Shown: positions 41,248 through 49,702 of the stretch, piece by piece
How the letters are laid out: every line of letters begins with the position of its first letter
Numbering within the stretch: the stretch's first letter is position 1
Assembly: GCF_024220585.1 (NCBI RefSeq)
Contig: NZ_JAMXKF010000004.1
Coordinates: forward strand, 310,001 to 374,000
DNA: 64,000 nucleotides
DNA from: Dyadobacter diqingensis
Lineage (GTDB): Bacteria > Bacteroidota > Bacteroidia > Cytophagales > Spirosomataceae
Reading direction: 5' to 3'
The notes under the pieces: model-generated
Told to the model about the DNA's origin: nothing
Database searches by the model: none
What the model saw: only the letters and a program-made list of their open reading frames with translations
Program-made: the position numbers and the translations under genes

Positions 41248-42219
41248 ATGAAGAGATTTCTAAAAATTGTCGGCATTATCTTAGCCGTTTTGATACTTGC
41301 TGCCGTTGGCGCAGCAACTTATGTGAAAACAGCCCTCCCCAATGTTGGCGAGGCTCCTCAACTCGTCATCGAAAAAACGCCTGCGCGGGTCGAGAGGGGC
41401 AAGTACATCGCCAATCACGTATCTGTTTGTATGGATTGTCACAGCACCCGTGACTGGAACCGCTATACGGCCCCGCTGGCTGGAAATTTTGGAGGTGGCG
41501 GCGAAAAGTTTAGCCGCGATCTGGGCTTCCCCGGAGAATTTTACGCCAAAAACATAACGCCATATGGGCTCTCGCAATGGACTGACGGAGAAGTTTTCAG
41601 GGCTATTACGACAGGGGTTAGTAAAAAAGGCAATGCCCTCTTTCCGGTTATGCCTTATCATGCTTTCGGGCAACTTGACACCGAAGATATTTACAGTATA
41701 ATCGCCTATTTACGTACACTCGAACCGGTGAAACACGATGTACCTGCCGCGGTAGCAGATTTTCCTGTTAACATTCTGATTAATACGATGCCAGCCAAGG
41801 CAGTTCCGGCAACAAAGCCGGCCGAAAGCGACACTTTGAATTACGGGAAATATCTTGTGACGGCTGCGTCCTGTGTTATGTGCCATAGTCAAATGGAAAA
41901 GGGGCAGATCGTCGAGGGAAGTGAGTTTGGGGGCGGAATGGAGTTCAAAATCCCATCCGGTACTGTCAGGTCCGTTAATATCACACCGGATAAAAAAACC
42001 GGATTGGGGCTTTGGAATGAGGACGTTTTTGTCAAACGTTTTAAGATGTACGCGGATTCAGGATATGTCCCCCATGCGATCGGACCGAAAGACATGAATA
42101 CACCAATGCCCTGGACCATGTACGCGGGGATGAAGGAATCCGACCTTAAAGCAATATTTGCGTATCTGCAAACGCTGCCGGCAAAAGATCATGCAGTTGT
42201 TAAATTTGAGCCTAATTGA
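41248..42219 (+). CDS. Membrane-anchored diheme cytochrome c
   Basis: An N-terminal membrane anchor (about 7-25, IVGIILAVLILAAVGAATYV) precedes two class I cytochrome c domains. Their heme-binding sites are CMDCH (61-65) and CVMCH (209-213); candidate distal Met ligands lie in FPVMPYH (about 135) and in the NTPMPW/AGM region near 290. The two halves are similar: ERGKYIANHVSVCMDCHS with NYGKYLVTAASCVMCHS, and NITPYGLSQWTDGEVFRAI with NITPDKKTGLGLWNEDVF. It is therefore an internal duplication typical of diheme subunits of alcohol- or aldehyde-dehydrogenase complexes, here without a dehydrogenase neighbour. It is likely a periplasmic electron carrier. A terminator follows. Confidence 0.92.
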   Translation: MKRFLKIVGIILAVLILAAVGAATYVKTALPNVGEAPQLVIEKTPARVERGKYIANHVSVCMDCHSTRDWNRYTAPLAGNFGGGGEKFSRDLGFPGEFYAKNITPYGLSQWTDGEVFRAITTGVSKKGNALFPVMPYHAFGQLDTEDIYSIIAYLRTLEPVKHDVPAAVADFPVNILINTMPAKAVPATKPAESDTLNYGKYLVTAASCVMCHSQMEKGQIVEGSEFGGGMEFKIPSGTVRSVNITPDKKTGLGLWNEDVFVKRFKMYADSGYVPHAIGPKDMNTPMPWTMYAGMKESDLKAIFAYLQTLPAKDHAVVKFEPN

Positions 42220-42269
42220 TTGGTTGATTTGATGTCTGACATCTTATTCGTGAAAAATTACGTTAATGG

Positions 42270-42295
42270 AAATGCCCGGCTGAGTCCGGGCATTT
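42270..42295 (+). terminator. Terminator after the cytochrome gene
   Basis: A perfect 10-bp stem AAATGCCCGG/CCGGGCATTT with loop CTGAGT; the following TCTATGTTTT is moderately T-rich. Confidence 0.75.
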
Positions 42296-42487
42296 CTATG
42301 TTTTGATTAATAGGGAGCCAGGAAATTTTTCGATTAACAAAATTGTATGTGCCGGATACAATAATTTGTCAGCAGCTACATTATTATTAGTAACTAATGT
42401 TACATTTGATCATTTTATGTGACAGTTTCTTGTTGAAATATTAGCCATTAATTTACACAATTAAAACAGACCCTAAAAGTTTAAAGT

Positions 42488-43441
42488 ATGATCAATGCGA
42501 ATTTACCCTGGATCGAATCACCTTTTTTTGAAGAAATATTAGCAACAAAAAAGTTAACTGGTGAGCAATTGAATTTTGTCAGGGAATACCAGCAAAATGG
42601 TTTTGTAGTGATTTCAGGTATGTTATCGGAATCGCTCGTAGACCGTACAAGAATTGATGCGGAAGAAAAAGCATTTAATCCTGATTTTCCTATCAAGACG
42701 CAGCGGGACGAACGTCGTGTGCAGGATTTTTGGAAAGTTTCCGAGGCTTCAAAAGAATTGGCCTGTCACCCGAAAATTCTCGAAATGCTTAGCTTGTTTT
42801 ACGACAGAGAGCCTATTCCTTTTCAAACGTTAAATTTCAAATTCGGGTCGCAGCAGAGAGCGCATTCGGACACAATTCATTTCAGTTCGCTGCCAGCGAA
42901 GTTTATGTGTGGCGTTTGGGTCGCCTTGGAAGATATCACGGAGGAAAAAGGGCCGGTGTTCTATTTTCCGGGCTCGCATCGTTTGCCGGAATACGATTTT
43001 TCGCATATTAAAACGGATGCAAAAACACCGTCATATCAGGATTACATTGAGTACGAAGATTTTATTGAAAAAATTGTAGATGCCAATAAGTTTGAAAAGA
43101 AGAAATTTATTGCTAAAAAAGGTGATGTATTGATTTGGTCGTCTAACATCATTCATGGCGGCTCTCCTGTGGAAAAAGAGGGCACTACACGCTGGTCACA
43201 AGTGACGCATTACTTCTTTAAGGACTGTTATTATTACACCCCGATGTTGTCAAACATGGTGACAAAAGAACTTTTCCTTAGAAATAACCTGGAAAATATG
43301 CTTACTGGGGAAAAGGTTACTCAGACGTATAATGGTGATCAATTGAATTCGCTACCATCCGGAAAGCACATTTTTACTCTTTTGCAAAAGCGGCTAAGAG
43401 CAGGTTCAATCCTGCTAAAAATGCTAAAAGGGCAGGTGTAA
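42488..43441 (+). CDS. Phytanoyl-CoA dioxygenase (PhyH) family protein
   Basis: A Fe(II)/2-oxoglutarate-dependent oxygenase with the facial triad H126-x-D128 (QQRAHSDTIHF) and H223 (SNIIHGGSP), and the 2-oxoglutarate-binding Arg235 (EGTTRWSQVTHYF). The jelly-roll core includes MCGVWVALEDITEEKGPVFY. Such enzymes hydroxylate lipids, osmolytes, amino acids or natural products. The substrate here is unknown and no biosynthetic neighbours help. The length (317 aa) is normal, there is no signal peptide and the protein is cytoplasmic. It has about 270 bp of upstream DNA and a strong convergent terminator downstream, so it is likely a single-gene unit. Confidence 0.88.
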   Translation: MINANLPWIESPFFEEILATKKLTGEQLNFVREYQQNGFVVISGMLSESLVDRTRIDAEEKAFNPDFPIKTQRDERRVQDFWKVSEASKELACHPKILEMLSLFYDREPIPFQTLNFKFGSQQRAHSDTIHFSSLPAKFMCGVWVALEDITEEKGPVFYFPGSHRLPEYDFSHIKTDAKTPSYQDYIEYEDFIEKIVDANKFEKKKFIAKKGDVLIWSSNIIHGGSPVEKEGTTRWSQVTHYFFKDCYYYTPMLSNMVTKELFLRNNLENMLTGEKVTQTYNGDQLNSLPSGKHIFTLLQKRLRAGSILLKMLKGQV

Positions 43442-43455
43442 TCATGAAAATTTTG

Positions 43456-43498
43456 TACCCTTACCAAAAAGAATGGAATGTTCTGTTTGGTAAGGGTA
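43456..43498. terminator. Bidirectional terminator between PhyH and VOC genes
   Basis: TACCCTTACCAAA (43456-43468) pairs perfectly with TTTGGTAAGGGTA (43486-43498), and an inner AGAA/TTCT adds four pairs. It lies in a 76-bp convergent gap. Confidence 0.8.
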
Positions 43499-43517
43499 TG
43501 TTATGATAACGATTTAA

Positions 43518-43955
43518 CTACTTCTGCTGGTTGTAATCATAACTAACCATCCAGTTAATCCCGAATTTGTCAGTTAGCATGCCGAAAAATGAGCCCCAGA
43601 ATGTTTTCTCCAAGGCCATGTTTATTCTTCCGCCGGCTGACAATCCGTTAAATATTTGCGTGGCCTCGTTCTCGCTGTCAACGTTGATTGAAATCTGGAT
43701 GTTATTTCCGTCAATCGTGTATTCCGCCCATTCGCCACCCACATCGCTGCCCATAAGTAATGTTTCTTTGCTGATCGGTAGGGAGATGTGCATAATCTTT
43801 TCACCATCGATTTCATGTGCGTGACCGTTTTCCGATGGAGGCATATCTTTATATCGGCCGATAAAGGCAAACTCTCCGCCAAAGACAGATTTGTAAAAAT
43901 TAAATGCTTCTTCGCAATTGCCTTTAAAATTGATGTAGGGGTTAATTTGTGCCAT
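43518..43955 (-). CDS. VOC-superfamily protein, PhnB-like
   Basis: One PhnB/glyoxalase-like domain of 145 residues: MAQINPYINFKGNCEEAFNF, then YKSVFGGEFAFIGRYKDMP, HISLPISKETLLMGSDV, and a second half, GNNIQISINVDSENEATQIF to FGMLTDKFGINWMVSYDY. The paired beta-alpha-beta-beta-beta halves are typical of VOC proteins that bind a divalent metal. The PhnB-like subgroup is often annotated as '3-demethylubiquinone methyltransferase-like' without proof. It lies 75 bp downstream of a second VOC gene on the same strand and may share its transcript. The function is likely small-molecule binding or detoxification, but the substrate cannot be predicted. Confidence 0.88.
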   Translation of the reverse strand: MAQINPYINFKGNCEEAFNFYKSVFGGEFAFIGRYKDMPPSENGHAHEIDGEKIMHISLPISKETLLMGSDVGGEWAEYTIDGNNIQISINVDSENEATQIFNGLSAGGRINMALEKTFWGSFFGMLTDKFGINWMVSYDYNQQK

Positions 43956-44030
43956 AACTCACTGTTGAATTTGTTGAACGTGATGAAGTTTGGGAAATGC
44001 CAGGTGAAATATTTTTCTCGACACAATCAA

Positions 44031-44429
44031 TCAATTCCCTGCGTGCAGGGCTACCCGGTTTCCCTCCGAATCAATAAATAAGGCCATGTACCCAATTTCT
44101 TCCGTAATCTGCTTCCTGGGCATAATAACCTGTCCACCGGCACCTTCAATCTTGTCGATGACGGTCTGTATGCTGGGATTGGCATTGAGATAGACCACTG
44201 CGCCATCCGCGGAAGGTTTGTACATATCGCCTTTCACCAATGCACCAGAGACTTTCCCTGACTGCCCGCTCATATCATACGGGAGAAAAGTCATTTCTAT
44301 GCCCATCATATCCTGAGTTTGCATTTCTACATCCAGGATCGTTTCATAAAATTTTTTTGCTCTTGCAGTATCCTCAACCGGTATTTCAAACCAGTTGAGC
44401 GCGTTCGTATTTGGGCTGATTTTTTCCAT
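44031..44429 (-). CDS. VOC-superfamily protein, glyoxalase/bleomycin-resistance type
   Basis: A 132-residue single VOC domain: NALNWFEIPVEDTARAKKFY, ETILDVEM in the first module and GGQVIMPRKQITEEIGYMAL, then FIDSEGNRVALHAGN in the second. The terminal GNRVALH-type strand and the early FEIPV segment provide typical metal-ligand positions (a Glu near 16, a His near 129). It resembles the cytoplasmic VOC proteins often found in tandem with PhnB-like genes in Bacteroidota, consistent with its neighbour 75 bp downstream. There is no signal peptide. About 430 bp of upstream DNA is shared with the divergent second SusC gene, although the LacI-type palindromes there lie closer to the latter. Confidence 0.88.
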   Translation of the reverse strand: MEKISPNTNALNWFEIPVEDTARAKKFYETILDVEMQTQDMMGIEMTFLPYDMSGQSGKVSGALVKGDMYKPSADGAVVYLNANPSIQTVIDKIEGAGGQVIMPRKQITEEIGYMALFIDSEGNRVALHAGN

Positions 44430-44861
44430 GATTTTGATGTTTAGTGTGGTTATAAATTTAAGTAATAAAAAATATAAATTCTTCTCCTTAAAATTATGTT
44501 TTTGGCTTCCTTGTTAAATTTTTAAGGTACTCAATGATTACCTTATTTTGAGATTGATACGCTTACAAGTTCTTTGGTCACTCGTCCTCGCCAAATATTT
44601 TAGGGCGTGTGGATATGAAAAAGTACTAAAACGATTTACCCAATACATCGTTTAAATTCCCACAAAATGAAGATTTTTTCGGCCGCATTTTTTCAAACGT
44701 TTGCAATTTGATTGCAAACGTTTGCATGTCCTATGTATTATTTTATATTTTTTATATTAAAAATACAATATGTAGTATTGTAGTGTCAAAAGTACACTAT
44801 TTGTTTATTCGGTGACTTAACCACTCTGCTTATCTACAATTCATTGTTAAAACTCGGTTCT
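44430..44861. promoter_or_regulatory. Regulatory region of the second SusCD unit
   Basis: About 430 bp between divergent genes. It contains the tandem CAAACGTTTG palindromes (44694-44726) and a small TAGTGT/ACACTA inverted repeat (44781-44799), the latter overlapping a weak TTG-N17-TATTTG promoter candidate (44778-44803). No ORF of interest. Confidence 0.55.
44694..44726. promoter_or_regulatory. Tandem LacI-type operator palindromes
   Basis: CAAACGTTTG at 44694-44703 and the longer perfect palindrome TGCAAACGTTTGCA at 44713-44726. Centres are 21 bp apart, two helical turns, so two repressor dimers could bind on the same face. The central CG with flanking A/T arms is the LacI/GalR operator pattern. 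No LacI-family gene is in the window. Confidence 0.65.
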
Positions 44862-47800
44862 ATGAAAAACACTTCGACAAAAATCAGATTATTGGTCAGG
44901 CTTGCTGCACTAGTGATCTTACTAAATTGCCGGTTCCTGCCTGCTGACGCGGCTGGTTGGGAAAAGAGGAAGCCGGATGTGGCCAGTCAATCCAGTCAGG
45001 ACATTACAGTTAAGGGTAAGGTTGTATCCGGGGGAAAGGAAGGGCTGCCTGGGGTGACTATTCTCGTTGAAGGTTCGTCGAACGGAACAACGACAGACGC
45101 GGAGGGAAATTATTCTATACAGGCACCTGCTGAGGGCGTGATCATTTTCAGTTATGTGGGTTATGTAACCCAGAAGATCCCGGTTCAAAACCGTTCTGTG
45201 ATTGAGGTAAATCTGGCTGCCGATACCAAGACATTGGGCGAGGTAGTTGTGGTGGGTTATGGCACGCAGTCGCGTAAAAACCTCACGAGCTCAATCACCA
45301 CTTTGAAACCGGAGGATCTGAACCGAGGTGCGATCAGCGACGTAGGACAGTTGCTTCAGGGCAAGGTGCCGGGACTAAACATCACAAGAAGTGGAGATCC
45401 AAACAGGGCCGCGGCCATTATATTACGTGGAGCGTCTACGCTGAGAGAAGGCGCTCAGTCGCCGTTATTTGTCATTGACGGTGTTCCGGGAGCAGATATC
45501 TCGGTAATTGCACCGGATGATATCGTGTCGATGGATGTGTTGAAGGATGCGGCTGCAACGGCAATTTATGGAAACAGGGCATCCAATGGGGTTATTATCG
45601 TGACTACAAAAAGACCTGTGAAAGGGCAGCTTCAATTGAGTTACAGCGGTTATTTGTCAGTCGATAAGGTTTCCAACCAGTTTAAAATGATGGATGCCGG
45701 TCAGTTGCGAGATTATCTATCCAAAAACGGGCAGGCACTTGCGCCGGAAGATGATCTGGGTGCAAGCACAAACTGGCAAAATGCCGTACAAAGATCAAGC
45801 GCGATTTCGCATAACCATAACATTTCGCTTGGAGGTGGAACGGAACAGACTTTGTATAGTGCAAGTATAAATTATTTCGATCAGCAGGGGATTTTGAAAA
45901 CCAGTGGTTTGAGCCGGGTTATCGCCAGATTGTCTGTTGAACAAAAGGCGTTTAAGGATCATTTGAAACTTGGCTTGTCGGTAAGTAATTCCGTGAGCAA
46001 TGCCGATTTGGTTCCTTACCGCAACACGGTACTTTCGCAGATGCTGACTTATTTACCAACCGTGCCGGCCAGGAATTCCGATGGTAGTTATTACGATAAC
46101 TTTAACCGTACAGGTTATTACAACCCGGTTTCTTTGATGGAAAACGGGAAGGAGAATTCAAAGTCTAAAAACCTTTTAGGGACATTCACAGCACAGGTTA
46201 AGTTGCCGTTCGGATTTACTTATGATGCGAATTTATCCTATCAGAATTTCCAGTCTAACTACGGTTCTTATTACAATAGTTATTACACCAAATATTACAA
46301 TTCAATCCGTAGTACACCTGATCCTCCGGCAAACCCGGGCAACATCAACCTGACAGGACAGAATGGTATGGCAACCCGCAATTCGTATCAGAATACGACA
46401 AAAATTCTTGAAACATTCCTGACCTGGAACCGGACTTTTGGTGATCACACATTGAGTGCAGTGCTTGGTTACTCATGGCAGGAAAACATCAATGGCGACG
46501 GATTTCAGGCAACCAGCACCAATTTTCCGGTTGATAATGTGAGTTATTACAACCTGGGTTTGGGAAATCCATATGCTATTCCATCGTTCCGCGTGGACTA
46601 CGGTCCTGATAATTATCAGCAAACGCGTCTGATTTCGGACTTTGCGAGGGTGAATTATAATTTCAAAAACAAATACTTGTTACAGGCGTCGGTGCGTCGT
46701 GATGGTTCGTCGGTTTTTGGGGTCAATGAGCAATGGGGTTATTTCCCATCGGCAGGTGCGGCATGGAGAATCGCGCAGGAAAATTTTATGGCAAACCAGA
46801 ATTTTTTCGATGATCTGAAACTACGTGTAAGTTATGGTGTTACAGGTAATTCCTTAGGGTTTAGCCCCTATACAACCAAGCTGATTTATGGAAGTGTCGG
46901 GACCTTCTATTACAACGGATCGCAGATTTCCGCTATCGGCGCTTTACAGAACGAAAACCCGAATTTACGTTGGGAAAAAACGGCGACATCCAATATCGGA
47001 CTTGATTTCTCACTGGTAAAAGGGAGAATCAGCGGTAGTCTTGATCTTTACAACAAGAGCACAACCGACCTGATTTACAACTATCCCGTGAGCACGGTAC
47101 TTTATCCGAATGGCACGCTTACTGCGAACGTTGGTGAAATGAGCAACAAAGGGGTTGAATTTGCGCTTAACATTATCCCGGTAAAAACGGCTGACTTTTC
47201 GTGGTCCACAAATATTAATGTAGCGCATAATAAAAACAAGATTGTGAGTCTTTCAAACCCAACGCTGAAATCGGATTCGGTGCTGATTGTACAACCGGAT
47301 GGTGGCGGACAAACAGGTGAAACGGTTCAGATTATTTTGCAGGGACAGCCCATAGGCCAGTTTTACACTTATCAGTACGCAGGTAAAAATGCCGACGGCG
47401 TTTCGCAATATGTTGATTCAAAAGGAGAGTTGACCATCAAGCCGCAGATTAAAAAGGATTATCACCTGGCGGGAAATGCGCAACCGAAGGCACTGATAGG
47501 TTGGTCGAACAATTTCAAATACAAGAATTTTGATCTGAATGTATTTTTTCGCTCGGCGCTGGGAGGCAAGATCTTCAACGTAACCCGTGCTGATTTATTC
47601 CGCCCGTCTACCGCACGGCTTAACAACATTCCGGTGGAAGTGGCTGACGAATCGGTAAACGATAACAACTCTTACCGTTACTCGTCGAGATTTATTGAAA
47701 GTGGAAATTACTTGCGACTGGACAATGCTACGCTGGCTTACAATTTCAAAAATATCAATCCGGCGATCAAAAACATCCGTATTTATGCATCGACCAATAA

Positions 47801-47933
47801 CCTTTTTGTGATCACGAAATACAAAGGTATTGACCCCGAAATTAACCAGGGCGGGATAGCACCGGGCGTGGACGCAAGAAACTTTTATCCGAAAACCCGC
47901 TCGTTTTTGTTTGGGATCAATGCTACGTTCTAG
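44862..47933 (+). CDS. SusC/RagA TonB-linked outer-membrane transporter (second pair)
   Basis: An N-terminal export signal (to about residue 33) precedes a carboxypeptidase-regulatory-like domain (about 48-110, VKGKVVSGGKEGLPGVTILV). The SusC signature LGEVVVVGYGTQSRKNLTSS leads into the plug (QGKVPGLNITRSGDPNRAAA, RGASTLREG, VLKDAAATAIYGNRASNG). The barrel ends LFGINATF. The ATG at 44862 is preferred to an in-frame TTG six codons upstream. The SusD partner follows after 66 bp. Putative LacI-type operators lie 135-170 bp upstream, suggesting carbohydrate control, but no glycoside hydrolase is adjacent to suggest the substrate. Confidence 0.93.
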   Translation: MKNTSTKIRLLVRLAALVILLNCRFLPADAAGWEKRKPDVASQSSQDITVKGKVVSGGKEGLPGVTILVEGSSNGTTTDAEGNYSIQAPAEGVIIFSYVGYVTQKIPVQNRSVIEVNLAADTKTLGEVVVVGYGTQSRKNLTSSITTLKPEDLNRGAISDVGQLLQGKVPGLNITRSGDPNRAAAIILRGASTLREGAQSPLFVIDGVPGADISVIAPDDIVSMDVLKDAAATAIYGNRASNGVIIVTTKRPVKGQLQLSYSGYLSVDKVSNQFKMMDAGQLRDYLSKNGQALAPEDDLGASTNWQNAVQRSSAISHNHNISLGGGTEQTLYSASINYFDQQGILKTSGLSRVIARLSVEQKAFKDHLKLGLSVSNSVSNADLVPYRNTVLSQMLTYLPTVPARNSDGSYYDNFNRTGYYNPVSLMENGKENSKSKNLLGTFTAQVKLPFGFTYDANLSYQNFQSNYGSYYNSYYTKYYNSIRSTPDPPANPGNINLTGQNGMATRNSYQNTTKILETFLTWNRTFGDHTLSAVLGYSWQENINGDGFQATSTNFPVDNVSYYNLGLGNPYAIPSFRVDYGPDNYQQTRLISDFARVNYNFKNKYLLQASVRRDGSSVFGVNEQWGYFPSAGAAWRIAQENFMANQNFFDDLKLRVSYGVTGNSLGFSPYTTKLIYGSVGTFYYNGSQISAIGALQNENPNLRWEKTATSNIGLDFSLVKGRISGSLDLYNKSTTDLIYNYPVSTVLYPNGTLTANVGEMSNKGVEFALNIIPVKTADFSWSTNINVAHNKNKIVSLSNPTLKSDSVLIVQPDGGGQTGETVQIILQGQPIGQFYTYQYAGKNADGVSQYVDSKGELTIKPQIKKDYHLAGNAQPKALIGWSNNFKYKNFDLNVFFRSALGGKIFNVTRADLFRPSTARLNNIPVEVADESVNDNNSYRYSSRFIESGNYLRLDNATLAYNFKNINPAIKNIRIYASTNNLFVITKYKGIDPEINQGGIAPGVDARNFYPKTRSFLFGINATF

Positions 47934-47999
47934 TCTGATTTTCGACGATTGGATAAATATTTAAGGATCAAAATTTTCAGTTATCAAGATTTTATCAAT

Positions 48000-49580
48000 A
48001 TGAAAAATATAAGAAATACTTTTCTGGTTCTGATGCTCGGTTCCTGGCTGTCGTCCTGCCATGACCTGTCCGTGCCGGTGGTTACACAGCTTACACCGGA
48101 AATTTTTCCGCAAACAGCCCAGCAATTTGTACAGGCTGCCGGCCCGACTTACAACGCTTTTCGCGGAAGTTTTGCAGTGGAATATTTTTTCATGCAGTCG
48201 ATCAGTACCGACGAGTCGATTATGCCTGCACGGGGAGGGAACTGGTATGACAACGGTCGCTATGAGCAGCATCATAAACATTCCTGGACGCCCGATAACG
48301 CACACGTTGCCGGGACCTGGAACTGGCTCACGTCAACAATAAGTACCAGCAATCAGAATATTTTTCTGATTGAAAAAGCACCGGAATCTGCTGCAAAACT
48401 GACCAGTATTGCCGAACTGCGGACAATGCGTGCGATCTGTTTGTTCATCATGATGGATTTATGGGGAAATGTACCGTTAACCACCACTTTTGGAGATGCA
48501 ACACCGGCAACTTTGAAACCAAGAACAGAGGTTTTTGCATTTATTGAAAAGGAGATAAAAGAATCCATTCCCAATCTGGATCCGGCTGTGGGACAATCGA
48601 CTTATGGTCGTCCTAATTTGTATACAGCCTATGCTTTGCTTGCGAAAATGTACATGAATGCAGAGGTTTATACGGGCACACCACGTTGGAATGACGCGAT
48701 AAGTGCCTGCGACCAGGTGATCAATTCTGGGAAATATGCGCTTGAAAGTGATTATCGCAAAATGTTTTTCGTAGATAACGGACCTCAGATCAAGGAGTTT
48801 ATTTTTGCGATTCCTTACGATGCATCTGCACCCAATGGCTTGATGTTTTATGCCCGTTATTCGTTGCCTCGTTCACTGCGCGCGAAGTTCAGTCTGAACC
48901 ATACACCAAGTGCGCCGATGAGTACTTTACCTGAATATTATGCGCATTTTAACGACCCCAACGATGTTCGTAACAGACAATGGATTACCGGGAAACAATA
49001 TCTTTACAACGGAAGTCCCGTCATTGTAAAAACAACGAAACAGGGTTACGACGAGGATTACGCGGGCGCAGACAAAGGCGCAGCGATAGACTATCACGTG
49101 GAGCTGACACCCGAGGTTATTATCAAAAAGCCGGCAAGTTTTGATACCGGAAATGATGAAAAGTCATGGAACATGGGTTACCGGAACAATAAGTTTTACG
49201 CCGACAGTACTTCCGCAACAAGAAACCAGAATAACGACGTTCCGTTTTTACGATACTCAGATATCCTTTTGTTGAAGGCTGAGGCTATTTTAAGAGGCGG
49301 TGCTGCGACAGGAGGCCAGACGGCGCTTTCGCTGAGCAATCAAGTCCGGACGATTCGTAAAGCGGCTATCTGGACAAACGTTACGCTCGAAGACATTTAC
49401 AGCGAACGCTGCCGCGAACTGGCCTGGGAAACCTGGCACCGCAACGATATGATCCGTTTTGGGAAATTCGAAGGCAAATGGGGTGTTAAAACCGATACAG
49501 ATGTGCGAAAAAGGATCTTTCCGATTCCGACAGGTGCCATTCAGCTTAATCCGCTGTTAAAACAAAACCCGGGATATTGA
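48000..49580 (+). CDS. SusD/RagB nutrient-binding lipoprotein (second pair)
   Basis: The lipobox LSSCHDLS follows a short signal. SusD helices are clear: TSIAELRTMRAICLFIMMDL with WGNVPLTT, the PNLYTAYALLAKMYMNAEVY helix, VPFLRYSDILLLKAEAILRG and the C-terminal ERCRELAWETWHRNDMIRFG. It ends FPIPTGAIQLNPLLKQNPGY. It is the surface lid of the preceding SusC channel. The ATG at 48000 is preferred because an upstream in-frame TTG lacks a signal peptide. It ends in a strong terminator. The aromatic residues in the NWYDNGRYEQHHKHSWTPDN segment could line a sugar-binding site, which is inference. Confidence 0.93.
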   Translation: MKNIRNTFLVLMLGSWLSSCHDLSVPVVTQLTPEIFPQTAQQFVQAAGPTYNAFRGSFAVEYFFMQSISTDESIMPARGGNWYDNGRYEQHHKHSWTPDNAHVAGTWNWLTSTISTSNQNIFLIEKAPESAAKLTSIAELRTMRAICLFIMMDLWGNVPLTTTFGDATPATLKPRTEVFAFIEKEIKESIPNLDPAVGQSTYGRPNLYTAYALLAKMYMNAEVYTGTPRWNDAISACDQVINSGKYALESDYRKMFFVDNGPQIKEFIFAIPYDASAPNGLMFYARYSLPRSLRAKFSLNHTPSAPMSTLPEYYAHFNDPNDVRNRQWITGKQYLYNGSPVIVKTTKQGYDEDYAGADKGAAIDYHVELTPEVIIKKPASFDTGNDEKSWNMGYRNNKFYADSTSATRNQNNDVPFLRYSDILLLKAEAILRGGAATGGQTALSLSNQVRTIRKAAIWTNVTLEDIYSERCRELAWETWHRNDMIRFGKFEGKWGVKTDTDVRKRIFPIPTGAIQLNPLLKQNPGY

Positions 49581-49599
49581 TCGGAAGTTATTTAGTTAA

Positions 49600-49636
49600 A
49601 CGCCTGAGACAGATTGGATGTCTCAGGCGTTTTTTG
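49600..49636 (+). terminator. Strong intrinsic terminator of the second SusCD unit
   Basis: A perfect 12-bp stem ACGCCTGAGACA/TGTCTCAGGCGT, a 7-nt loop and a T-tract (49630-49636). Confidence 0.9.
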
Positions 49637-49702
49637 TGTATTTAGATCGGATAAACCGGATAATAGGCTTACCTTCGTCCCCCAATTTCAAAAAGGCTCC
49701 TT

